A stretch of 6,150 nt of DNA from RGIG5579 sp045590715. GTDB lineage: Bacteria; Bacillota; Clostridia; Oscillospirales; SIG627. Within the stretch, counting starts at the first letter, position 1, and every line of letters begins with the position of its first letter. A program made the position numbers and the translations under genes. Below the pieces are notes generated by a model, which made no database searches, had not been told where the DNA came from, and worked only from the letters and a program-made list of their open reading frames with translations. The DNA lies in contig JAZNRO010000123.1 of assembly GCA_045590715.1 (NCBI GenBank), positions 1 to 6,150 on the forward strand. The letters run 5' to 3'. Of the stretch, positions 1 to 5,753 are shown piece by piece.

Positions 1-1
1 T

Positions 2-7
2 AAGGAG
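2..7 (+). promoter_or_regulatory. Ribosome binding site of the alpha/beta hydrolase gene
   Basis: AAGGAG lies 8 nt before the ATG at 16, a good Shine-Dalgarno match and spacing that supports this start. The promoter of this gene lies left of the window, so it cannot be said whether the gene is first in its transcript. The TAA at 1-3 could be the stop of an upstream gene, but that cannot be tested here. Confidence 0.8.
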
Positions 8-15
8 ATCTTTAT

Positions 16-999
16 ATGAAAAAATATGAAAAACGACTCCTTTTGGCAAGCGGAATTGCCGCCTTCGGCGCCGCCGCTTTTGCCATCTCCTCTTATTTCT
101 TTACGAAAAAGATGGTGGAAATTGCATTAAAGCGAGACGCGGTGCAAGATACTCCCGATATGAAAAAATCCAAAGACCAGCTTCGTGGCTATGAGGATTC
201 CTCCGAGTTTCTGGAAATGATAGAAAAGGGCAAGGCCTTTCTTTACAGCGCCGATACCAAAGAGGTTTCTATAGAAGCCGATGACGGCACACTGCTTATG
301 GGCCATCTTCTCCCTTGTGAAAATGAAAAAAGGCTGATTATTGCTATGCACGGTTGGCGCTCCTCCTGGGTACAGGATTTCGGCGCCATTGCAAAATTCT
401 GGCATAAAAACGGTTGCTCGGTGCTCTTCTGCGAACAGAGGGGTCAGGGACTTTCCGGCGGAGATTATATGGGCTTTGGTCTGATGGAGCGCTACGACTG
501 TGCCAAATGGGTTTCTTTTGCCAGAGAAGAAGGTTTTACCTGTCCCATTTACCTTGCGGGACTTTCTATGGGCGCCGCTACGGTACTGATGGCCGCAAAT
601 CTCGGTATTGAAGATGAGGTGGCGGGTATTATGGCAGACTGCGCTTACACCTCTCCTCACGCCATCTGGAAGCACGTAGTGGAAAACAATCTGCGCCTTT
701 CCTACGGGCTCTTTGGCAGAATTGCCGATGATATGTGCCGGAAAAAGATCCAGGTAGGATCCAAAGACTTTTCCACGGTAGACGCCATGCTGGAAAACAA
801 GATCCCCACCCTCTTTATCCACGGCTCCGACGACCACTTCGTTCCCGTAGAAATGACCTACGAAAACTACAAGGCCTGCGCTTCGGAAAAGAAGCTTCTC
901 ATCGTTCCCGGAGCGGATCACGGAATGTGCTATTTTCAGAATAAGGAAGAATATGAAAAGGTCATGCTGGACTTTTTTCATACGTTTGATAAAGCCTAA
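16..999 (+). CDS. Membrane-anchored alpha/beta hydrolase (serine hydrolase, S33/lysophospholipase-like)
   Basis: This 327-residue protein has the alpha/beta hydrolase fold with a complete catalytic set. H112-G-W is the oxyanion-hole loop after strand beta3, S184 is the nucleophile in the elbow G-L-S-M-G (182-186), D273 is the acid in an H-G-x-x-D-x-x-V-P motif (269-277), and H302 is the base in G-A-D-H (299-302). Residues about 8-30 form one hydrophobic segment after a Lys/Arg-rich start, with more lysines after it. This looks like an uncleaved signal anchor that places the catalytic domain outside the membrane. The architecture resembles Bacillus YqkD-type proteins common in Firmicutes. The substrate (ester, peptide or lipid) cannot be read from sequence. 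The ATG at 16 has a good ribosome binding site, and a terminator follows the stop directly. Arginine codons include AGG, CGA and CGG, unlike tdh and kbl downstream. The fold and catalytic residues are seen; membrane anchoring is inferred; the function is unknown. Confidence 0.9.
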   Translation: MKKYEKRLLLASGIAAFGAAAFAISSYFFTKKMVEIALKRDAVQDTPDMKKSKDQLRGYEDSSEFLEMIEKGKAFLYSADTKEVSIEADDGTLLMGHLLPCENEKRLIIAMHGWRSSWVQDFGAIAKFWHKNGCSVLFCEQRGQGLSGGDYMGFGLMERYDCAKWVSFAREEGFTCPIYLAGLSMGAATVLMAANLGIEDEVAGIMADCAYTSPHAIWKHVVENNLRLSYGLFGRIADDMCRKKIQVGSKDFSTVDAMLENKIPTLFIHGSDDHFVPVEMTYENYKACASEKKLLIVPGADHGMCYFQNKEEYEKVMLDFFHTFDKA

Positions 1000-1008
1000 A
1001 CCAAAGGA

Positions 1009-1046
1009 CGGATATCATTTTTTAAAAAAGATGATATCCGTTTTTT
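1009..1046 (+). terminator. Intrinsic terminator after the hydrolase gene
   Basis: A perfect 10-bp stem (1009-1018 with 1031-1040, CGGATATCAT paired with ATGATATCCG) closes a 12-nt A/T loop that can itself pair T with A. Six T residues follow at 1041-1046. It lies 10 nt after the stop codon at 999 and separates the hydrolase from the gltX transcription unit. Confidence 0.88.
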
Positions 1047-1106
1047 CTCTTTGAAAAAGAAGGGGGAAAAATGCAGAAAAAGGAAGAGAAATTATCCCCT
1101 TTTACC

Positions 1107-1135
1107 TTGATTTTTCCGAAAATTGGTGCTACAAT
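1107..1135 (+). promoter_or_regulatory. Sigma-A type promoter of gltX
   Basis: The -35 box TTGATT (1107-1112) and the -10 box TACAAT (1130-1135) are separated by exactly 17 nt, close to the housekeeping sigma consensus. Transcription would begin near 1142, giving a leader of about 100 nt before the gltX start. The prediction is from sequence only. Confidence 0.75.
1110..1124. promoter_or_regulatory. CodY-like operator within the gltX promoter spacer
   Basis: ATTTTTCCGAAAATT matches the CodY consensus AATTTTCNGAAAATT at 13 of the 14 specified positions; only the second base differs. It overlaps the end of the -35 box and fills most of the spacer, so bound CodY would be expected to block RNA polymerase. 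CodY is the GTP and branched-chain amino acid sensing repressor of Bacilli and Clostridia. The match is seen; regulation is inferred. The flanks are A/T-rich, which raises the chance of a fortuitous match. Confidence 0.5.
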
Positions 1136-1151
1136 AAAAATTAGGAATGTA

Positions 1152-1181
1152 TTCTTTCTTTTTTTCTAAAAAAAGAAAGAA
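1152..1181 (+). repeat. Perfect A/T-rich inverted repeat in the gltX leader
   Basis: A 14-nt arm (1152-1165, pyrimidine-only) is exactly complementary to 1168-1181 (purine-only), with two bases between them. In RNA it would fold into a hairpin beginning about 10 nt from the predicted 5' end. It has only two G-C pairs and no T-run directly after it, so it does not look like a terminator. It might stabilise the 5' end of the transcript or be a simple polypyrimidine/polypurine mirror. No role can be assigned. Confidence 0.6.
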
Positions 1182-1231
1182 AATTTGCCCCATTTTTCAT
1201 TTGAAAAAAAGCAGAATTTAATTTAATCTAC

Positions 1232-1236
1232 GGAGG
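1232..1236 (+). promoter_or_regulatory. Ribosome binding site of gltX
   Basis: GGAGG lies 8 nt before the ATG at 1245. It fixes the start, and the resulting protein begins only a few residues before the conserved R-F-A-P-S-P-T-G block, as expected for the family. Confidence 0.88.
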
Positions 1237-1244
1237 CTTACGCC

Positions 1245-2702
1245 ATGTCATCTACCCCCTTTTGCACCCGCTTTGCACCTTCCCCTACCGGATATATGCA
1301 TATCGGAAATCTGCGCACCGCGCTGTACGCTTATCTCCTTTCCAAATCCGAGGGCGGAAAGTTCATTGTGAGAATTGAAGATACGGACCAGGAGCGCTTG
1401 GTAGAAGGTGCCGTAGATGTGATCCTTGATACCTTAAAGACCACCGGCCTGGATTACGACGAAGGCCCTGTGGTAGGCGGTGATCACGGCCCGTATATTC
1501 AGAGTGAACGAAAAGGCATTTACAAAGAGTATGCCGAGAAGCTTGTCAAAGAAGGACACGCTTATTACTGCTTCTGCACCCAGGAAAGACTTGCCCAGAT
1601 GCACGATGAAAACGGTATCGGCGGTTACGACCGTCACTGCCGCGACCTTTCCCCTAAAGAAATTCAGGAGCGCCTTGACAGAGGCGAGCCTTACGTGATC
1701 CGTCAGAAAATGCCTCTTTCCGGCACCACAAGTTATCACGACGAAGTATTCGGCGATATCGTGATGGAAAACCAGGAAATGCAGGATCAGATCCTTTTGA
1801 AGACCGACGGATTCCCCACCTACAATTTTGCCCACGTTGTGGACGACCACTTAATGGAGATCACCCACGTAGTAAGAGGCAGTGAATATCTGACCTCTAC
1901 GCCCAAATACGTTCTCCTTTACGATGCCTTTGGCTGGGAAAGACCCAAGTACGTTCACCTTCCCCTTCTCATGGGCAAGACTGAAGACGGCAAGATCTCC
2001 AAGCTTTCCAAGCGTCACGGTGCCATTAGTTTCCAGGACCTGGTAAACATCGGCTATCTGCCCGAGGCCATTACCAACTACATTGCGCTTCTCGGCTGGT
2101 GTCCCAAGGATACCAACAGAGAAATGTTTACCCTGGAGGAACTGAAGGAAAGCTTTTCTATGGAAGGCATCAGCAAATCTCCTTCCGTATTTGACTATGA
2201 AAAGCTTCGCTGGTTCAACTCCGAGTACATTAAGAAGATGGATCCCAAAGACTTCCATGAAGTAACGGAGAAGAAGCTTAAACCCCTTTGTGGCGATCAC
2301 ATCAATTTAGAAAAACTGATCCCCCTTCTGCACAGCCGTGTTTCCACCCTGGACGAAGTGGTAGAAATGAGCCGGTTCGTGCTGGAAAGACTCCCCATGG
2401 AAGGCGATCTTTACACCAATAAGAAAAATAAGACCACCCCGGAATCCTGCCTTGCCATTCTGAAGGAAGTAATGCCCCTTCTTTCCCAGATGGAAACTTG
2501 GGAAAACACCGCCCTCTTTGAAGCCTTAAAGGCCTTTGCCCAGGAAAAAGAGATCAAAGCCGGCGCTGTGATGTGGGCCGTACGCATTGCGGTAGCAAGA
2601 CAGAGCGTTACTCCCGGCGGCGCCACGGAACTGATGGAAGTTCTGGGAAAAGAAGAATCTCTTTCCCGTATGACCCTTGCCATTTCCGAACTGGAAGCGT
2701 AA
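1245..2702 (+). CDS. gltX: Glutamyl-tRNA synthetase (class I)
   Basis: This 485-residue cytoplasmic enzyme attaches glutamate to tRNA(Glu) using ATP. In organisms that use the GatCAB transamidation route it also charges tRNA(Gln), but discrimination cannot be read here. The length fits bacterial GluRS (about 465-500). The N-terminal catalytic Rossmann fold carries R9-F-A-P-S-P-T-G and the HIGH signature as H19-I-G-N22, followed by R-I-E-D-T-D (43-48). The KMSKS signature appears as K253-L-S-K-R257. The C-terminal part, from about residue 330, is the helical anticodon-binding region. An insertion at 107-134 carries C109-F-C111 and C132, the place where E. coli GluRS binds zinc, but the usual histidine two residues after the last cysteine is D134 here, with H131 next to the cysteine. 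The gene has its own promoter, a CodY-like box and a hairpin leader. No convincing terminator follows it, so some readthrough into tdh is possible. Confidence 0.97.
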   Translation: MSSTPFCTRFAPSPTGYMHIGNLRTALYAYLLSKSEGGKFIVRIEDTDQERLVEGAVDVILDTLKTTGLDYDEGPVVGGDHGPYIQSERKGIYKEYAEKLVKEGHAYYCFCTQERLAQMHDENGIGGYDRHCRDLSPKEIQERLDRGEPYVIRQKMPLSGTTSYHDEVFGDIVMENQEMQDQILLKTDGFPTYNFAHVVDDHLMEITHVVRGSEYLTSTPKYVLLYDAFGWERPKYVHLPLLMGKTEDGKISKLSKRHGAISFQDLVNIGYLPEAITNYIALLGWCPKDTNREMFTLEELKESFSMEGISKSPSVFDYEKLRWFNSEYIKKMDPKDFHEVTEKKLKPLCGDHINLEKLIPLLHSRVSTLDEVVEMSRFVLERLPMEGDLYTNKKNKTTPESCLAILKEVMPLLSQMETWENTALFEALKAFAQEKEIKAGAVMWAVRIAVARQSVTPGGATELMEVLGKEESLSRMTLAISELEA

Positions 2703-2721
2703 AAAAAGTTTTTTATGAGTT

Positions 2722-2733
2722 TTTCCCGGGAAA
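2722..2733. repeat. 12-bp perfect palindrome upstream of the tdh promoter
   Basis: TTTCCCGGGAAA is fully self-complementary and is centred about 20 bp upstream of the tdh -35 box, between gltX and the promoter. The position would suit a dimeric regulator, but I recognise no specific family from it. It could also be the stem of a weak hairpin after gltX; no T-run follows, which argues against a terminator. Confidence 0.35.
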
Positions 2734-2747
2734 GCAAGCCTTTACGG

Positions 2748-2776
2748 TTGTAATCCCACAAAAAATTCATTATAAT
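2748..2776 (+). promoter_or_regulatory. Sigma-A promoter of the tdh-kbl operon
   Basis: The -35 box TTGTAA (2748-2753), a 17-nt spacer and a perfect -10 box TATAAT (2771-2776) make a strong housekeeping promoter. Transcription should start near 2783, leaving a short leader of about 32 nt. An in-frame TTG at 2785 lies essentially at the predicted transcript start and so cannot be the translation start. Confidence 0.82.
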
Positions 2777-2802
2777 ATTACTGTTTGAAAAGCAATTTAT
2801 AC

Positions 2803-2807
2803 GGAGG
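2803..2807 (+). promoter_or_regulatory. Ribosome binding site that fixes the tdh start
   Basis: GGAGG lies 7 nt before the ATG at 2815. This selects 2815 over an upstream in-frame TTG at 2785, which has no Shine-Dalgarno sequence and would add ten residues not expected for the family. Confidence 0.9.
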
Positions 2808-2814
2808 AAAAATT

Positions 2815-3846
2815 ATGAAAGCACTGGTGAAAAAATTCCCGGAAAAAGGACTTTGGATGGAGGACGTTCCCGAACCTACTACCGGCTCCGGCGAAGTCAA
2901 GATCAAAATACATAAAACCGCGATCTGCGGCACTGACCTTCACATCTATAACTGGGATGCTTGGTCCCAGAAGACCATCAAAACTCCTATGGTAATCGGT
3001 CACGAATACGTAGGTGAGATCGTTGAGATCGGCGAAAACGTTCGCGGATTTGAAATCGGCGAGATCGTTTCCGGCGAAGGCCACATCGTTTGCGGCAAGT
3101 GCAGAAACTGTCTGTCCGGCAGAGGCCACCTTTGCAAAGAGACCGTTGGCGTTGGTGTAAACCGCGACGGTGCTTTTGCTGAATACCTGGTAATCCCCCA
3201 GGAAAACGTTCGCAAATGCGAAAAGAACGTTCCCGAAGAAATGTACGCCATCTTTGATCCCTACGGAAACGCAGTACACACCGCTCTTTCCTTTAACCTG
3301 GTTGGCGAAGACGTACTGATCACCGGGGCAGGTCCTATCGGTATTATGGCTGCTTGCGTTGCAAAATACGCCGGCGCCCGTCACGTTGTGATCACCGATA
3401 TCAACGATGACAGACTGGAGCTTGCCAAGACCCTGGGTATCGAAAACACCGTTAATACCATGAAAGAAGACCTGAAGCCCGTTATGGAAAAACTTCTTAT
3501 CAAAGAAGGCTTTGACGTAGGTCTTGAAATGTCCGGCAGTGAAATCGCGCTGAACACCATGATCGATCATATGATCCCCGGCGGTAAGATCGCCCTTCTG
3601 GGTCTTCTGAAAAGCAACGCGCAGATCGACTGGTCCAAGGTCATCTTCAACGGCCTTATCATCAAGGGTATTTACGGCAGAGAAATGTGTGAGACCTGGT
3701 ACAAGATGTCTGCTATGATCCAGGGCGGTCTGGATATTTCCAAGATCATCACCCACCGTATGGACGTAAAAGACTATGAAAAAGGCTTTGAAGCAATGAA
3801 CAGCGGTAAATGCGGTAAAGTCATTCTCGACTGGACCAATTTATAA
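2815..3846 (+). CDS. tdh: L-threonine 3-dehydrogenase (zinc-dependent, NAD+)
   Basis: This 343-residue enzyme oxidises L-threonine with NAD+ to 2-amino-3-ketobutyrate, the first step of threonine degradation to glycine. It is a medium-chain zinc dehydrogenase. Catalytic zinc ligands and relay residues are C38-G-T-D with T40 and H43, plus H63-E64 in G-H-E-Y-V-G. The structural zinc lobe holds C93, C96, C99 and C107. The Rossmann motif is G171-A-G-P-I-G176, and D195 at the end of the second strand of that fold fits NAD+ rather than NADP+. The length matches E. coli Tdh (341), and the H-I-Y-N-W-D block after the first zinc site separates it from generic alcohol or sorbitol dehydrogenases. The ATG at 2815 follows a strong promoter and ribosome binding site. 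kbl follows after 18 nt, which confirms the pathway. Arginine codons are only CGT, CGC and AGA, which suggests high expression. Confidence 0.96.
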   Translation: MKALVKKFPEKGLWMEDVPEPTTGSGEVKIKIHKTAICGTDLHIYNWDAWSQKTIKTPMVIGHEYVGEIVEIGENVRGFEIGEIVSGEGHIVCGKCRNCLSGRGHLCKETVGVGVNRDGAFAEYLVIPQENVRKCEKNVPEEMYAIFDPYGNAVHTALSFNLVGEDVLITGAGPIGIMAACVAKYAGARHVVITDINDDRLELAKTLGIENTVNTMKEDLKPVMEKLLIKEGFDVGLEMSGSEIALNTMIDHMIPGGKIALLGLLKSNAQIDWSKVIFNGLIIKGIYGREMCETWYKMSAMIQGGLDISKIITHRMDVKDYEKGFEAMNSGKCGKVILDWTNL

Positions 3847-3851
3847 TATTT

Positions 3852-3856
3852 GGAGG
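3852..3856 (+). promoter_or_regulatory. Ribosome binding site that fixes the kbl start
   Basis: GGAGG lies 8 nt before the ATG at 3865. An in-frame TTG at 3850 overlaps this Shine-Dalgarno sequence and is therefore not the start. Confidence 0.9.
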
Positions 3857-3864
3857 ATAACACA

Positions 3865-5046
3865 ATGAAAAGTGCATTGAATTTCTTTAAAGAGACACTC
3901 CAGCAGATCGATGCGGAAGGTCTTACCAAAAACGAAAAGATCATTACCTCTCCCCAGAGCGCGAAAGTAAAGCTCTCCGACGGCAGAGAAGTTGTGAATA
4001 TGTGTGCCAACAACTACCTTGGCCTTTCTGACAACAAGGAAGTAATCGAAGCTGCTAAAGCAAGCTACGACAAATACGGCTACGGTCTTTCTTCCGTACG
4101 TTTCATCTGCGGTACGCAGGAACTGCACAAGCAGCTGGAAAAGAAGGTAGCAGAATTTTTAGGAACCGAAGACACCATTCTCTACTCCTCCTGCTTCGAT
4201 GCAAACGGCGGTCTGTTTGAAACCATTCTGACCGACGCTGACGCTGTTATCAGTGACGAGTTGAACCACGCAAGTATCATCGACGGTATCAGACTTTGCA
4301 AAGCAAAGAGATTCCGCTACAAGAACAACGATATGGCAGATCTGAGAGCAAAGCTGGAAGAAGCAAAGGATTGCCGTATTAAGCTGATCGCTACCGACGG
4401 TGTATTCTCTATGGACGGCACCGTTGCCGATCTGAAGGGCATCTGCGACCTGGCAGACGAATACGACGCACTGGTTATGGTAGACGATAGCCACGCAGCA
4501 GGCTTTATGGGTGATACCGGTAGAGGTACTGCCGAGTACTGCGGCGTTATGGGCAGAGTAGACGTGATCACCGGTACCTTCGGTAAGGCACTGGGCGGTG
4601 CTTCCGGCGGATTTACCTCCGGTAGAAAAGAGATCATTGATCTTCTCCGTCAGCGCTCCCGTCCCTATCTGTTCTCCAACACCCTGGCTCCCGCTGTGGC
4701 AGCCGGTTCTCTGAAGGTTCTTGAGATCATTGAAAAAGATCTTTCCAGAAGAGAAAAACTCTTCAACAACACCCGTCTTTTCCGTGAAAAGGTAAAAGAA
4801 ATCGGTCTGGACGTTCTGGACGGTGGCACCCCCATCATCCCCGTTATGCTTTACGACGAGAAAACTGCCGTTGAAATGGCAAGACGTATGATGGAAAAGG
4901 GCGTTTACGTAGTAGCATTCTCCTACCCCGTAGTTCCCAAGGGCAAGGCCAGAATCCGTACCCAGCTTTCCGCGGCTCTCAGCGAAGAAGATATCCTTTA
5001 CATCGCCGACTGCTTCAAACAGGTTAAGCAGGATATGGGCATCTAA
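3865..5046 (+). CDS. kbl: 2-amino-3-ketobutyrate CoA ligase (glycine C-acetyltransferase)
   Basis: This 393-residue PLP enzyme of the alpha-oxoamine synthase group (fold type I) cleaves 2-amino-3-ketobutyrate with CoA to glycine and acetyl-CoA, taking the unstable product of Tdh. The Schiff-base lysine is K241 in T-F-G-K-A-L-G-G. V-D-D-S-H (206-210) supplies the aspartate to the pyridine nitrogen and a histidine near the cofactor. H135 in N-H-A-S is the histidine that stacks on the PLP ring. The length matches E. coli Kbl (398). Relatives such as BioF, HemA and serine palmitoyltransferase share the fold, but the adjacent tdh settles the assignment. The gene starts 18 nt after the tdh stop with a strong ribosome binding site. 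Its arginine codons are only AGA, CGT and CGC, like tdh. The order tdh-kbl is the reverse of the E. coli kbl-tdh operon. Confidence 0.96.
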   Translation: MKSALNFFKETLQQIDAEGLTKNEKIITSPQSAKVKLSDGREVVNMCANNYLGLSDNKEVIEAAKASYDKYGYGLSSVRFICGTQELHKQLEKKVAEFLGTEDTILYSSCFDANGGLFETILTDADAVISDELNHASIIDGIRLCKAKRFRYKNNDMADLRAKLEEAKDCRIKLIATDGVFSMDGTVADLKGICDLADEYDALVMVDDSHAAGFMGDTGRGTAEYCGVMGRVDVITGTFGKALGGASGGFTSGRKEIIDLLRQRSRPYLFSNTLAPAVAAGSLKVLEIIEKDLSRREKLFNNTRLFREKVKEIGLDVLDGGTPIIPVMLYDEKTAVEMARRMMEKGVYVVAFSYPVVPKGKARIRTQLSAALSEEDILYIADCFKQVKQDMGI

Positions 5047-5055
5047 GGCCAGAAT

Positions 5056-5703
5056 ATGGTTACAGAAGCCGTCATCTTTATTACCGAGATCGTCGGAACC
5101 GTTGCCTTCTCCATTTCCGGCGCGCTGATCGCCATTGCAAGTTCCCTGGACCTTTTTGGTGTAGTATTCGTAGGTGGCATTACAGCCGTAGGCGGCGGTA
5201 TTATCCGGGACCTGATGCTTCATCAGGGAATTCCCAATATTTTTTCCAATCAGCACGTTTTGGTTCTCTCTCTTGTCACTTCCCTGATCGTTTTCATCAT
5301 CGCGCGGATCTTCGCACGGAAATTTCTTGTGATGCAGGAAAAGATCGATCACATCAATAATATTTTTGATGCTATGGGTCTGGCGGCATTCTCCATCACG
5401 GGAATTGAGGTTGCCTGTAATGCAGGATTTTATAACGAAGCGTTTCTTGTGGTATCCATGGGTGTGATCACGGGAGTAGGCGGAGGCGTTCTGCGGGACG
5501 TACTGGTAAACCGAAAACCCTACATTTTGGAAAAACATATTTACGCGCTGGTTTCCTTCGCTGCTTGCACACTCTATTACTATTTCAGAAGCAATACTTC
5601 TTTTAGAACCTTGAGTGTATTCGTGGTCATTATCTTAACGGTAACTACCCGTCTTCTTGCAGCAAAGTTCCATTGGAAACTACCGAAAATTCATTTCGAT
5701 TAA
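5056..5703 (+). CDS. UPF0126/TRIC-fold membrane protein, likely glycine transporter
   Basis: This 215-residue integral membrane protein has about seven hydrophobic segments (roughly 5-28, 33-50, 66-88, 103-120, 128-148, 160-177, 184-203). It contains an internal duplication. Each half carries a G-G-G-x-x-R-D motif (G46-G-G, R51-D52; G142-G-G, R147-D148), preceded by G-x-x-x-x-V. This is the hallmark of the UPF0126 family (YadS, YicG, YvgT), which shares the fold of trimeric intracellular cation channels. From memory, mutant fitness studies tied some members to glycine use, and Pfam names the domain a glycine transporter. Here it starts 9 nt after kbl, whose reaction makes glycine, so glycine export or uptake is the best reading; direction and ion coupling are unknown. 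The Shine-Dalgarno sequence is weak (AAGG overlapping the kbl stop), suggesting translational coupling. CGG and CGA arginine codons contrast with tdh and kbl. Confidence 0.88.
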   Translation: MVTEAVIFITEIVGTVAFSISGALIAIASSLDLFGVVFVGGITAVGGGIIRDLMLHQGIPNIFSNQHVLVLSLVTSLIVFIIARIFARKFLVMQEKIDHINNIFDAMGLAAFSITGIEVACNAGFYNEAFLVVSMGVITGVGGGVLRDVLVNRKPYILEKHIYALVSFAACTLYYYFRSNTSFRTLSVFVVIILTVTTRLLAAKFHWKLPKIHFD

Positions 5704-5708
5704 AAGAA

Positions 5709-5740
5709 AAAAGTCCAAAGGCAAATGCCTTTGGACTTTT
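5709..5740. terminator. Bidirectional intrinsic terminator between convergent genes
   Basis: A perfect 14-bp stem (5709-5722 with 5727-5740) closes a 4-nt AAAT loop. On the + strand the hairpin runs into T-rich DNA (to about 5755). On the - strand it is followed by another T-rich run (complement of the A-rich 5702-5712). It therefore ends both the tdh-kbl-UPF0126 transcript and the convergent transporter gene. Confidence 0.93.
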
Positions 5741-5753
5741 CTTTTTATTTCTT

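Noticed and set aside
127..981. 284-codon open frame on the - strand opposite the hydrolase
   Set aside because: The + strand frame has the full catalytic set and a good ribosome binding site; the reverse frame shows no motif.
1071..1169. Possible 32-residue small protein or leader peptide before gltX, with a G-rich stretch just before its ATG
   Set aside because: Its frame contains the gltX -35 and -10 boxes and follows a terminator, so it would not be on the gltX transcript. There is no run of regulatory codons and no coding signature.
1142..1244. T-box or other riboswitch in the gltX leader
   Set aside because: The leader is too short and A/T-rich, has no T-box core sequence, no specifier-like stem and no terminator/antiterminator pair.
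2785..2814. N-terminal extension of tdh from a TTG at 2785
   Set aside because: The TTG sits at the predicted transcript start without a Shine-Dalgarno sequence. The GGAGG at 2803-2807 and the family length both support the ATG at 2815.
2797..3756. 319-codon open frame on the - strand opposite tdh
   Set aside because: It is an antisense shadow of tdh for the same codon-bias reason, with no recognisable domain.
4159..5538. Long open frame (459 codons) on the - strand across kbl and the UPF0126 gene
   Set aside because: It lies opposite two clearly assigned genes, has no ribosome binding site or family motifs, and its Cys/His/Asn-rich composition is typical of an antisense shadow. The codon bias of kbl, which avoids TTA, CTA and TCA, leaves few stops on the reverse strand.
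5741..5753. A small gene between the convergent transcription units
   Set aside because: The whole 50-nt gap is taken up by the bidirectional terminator and its T-rich tails.
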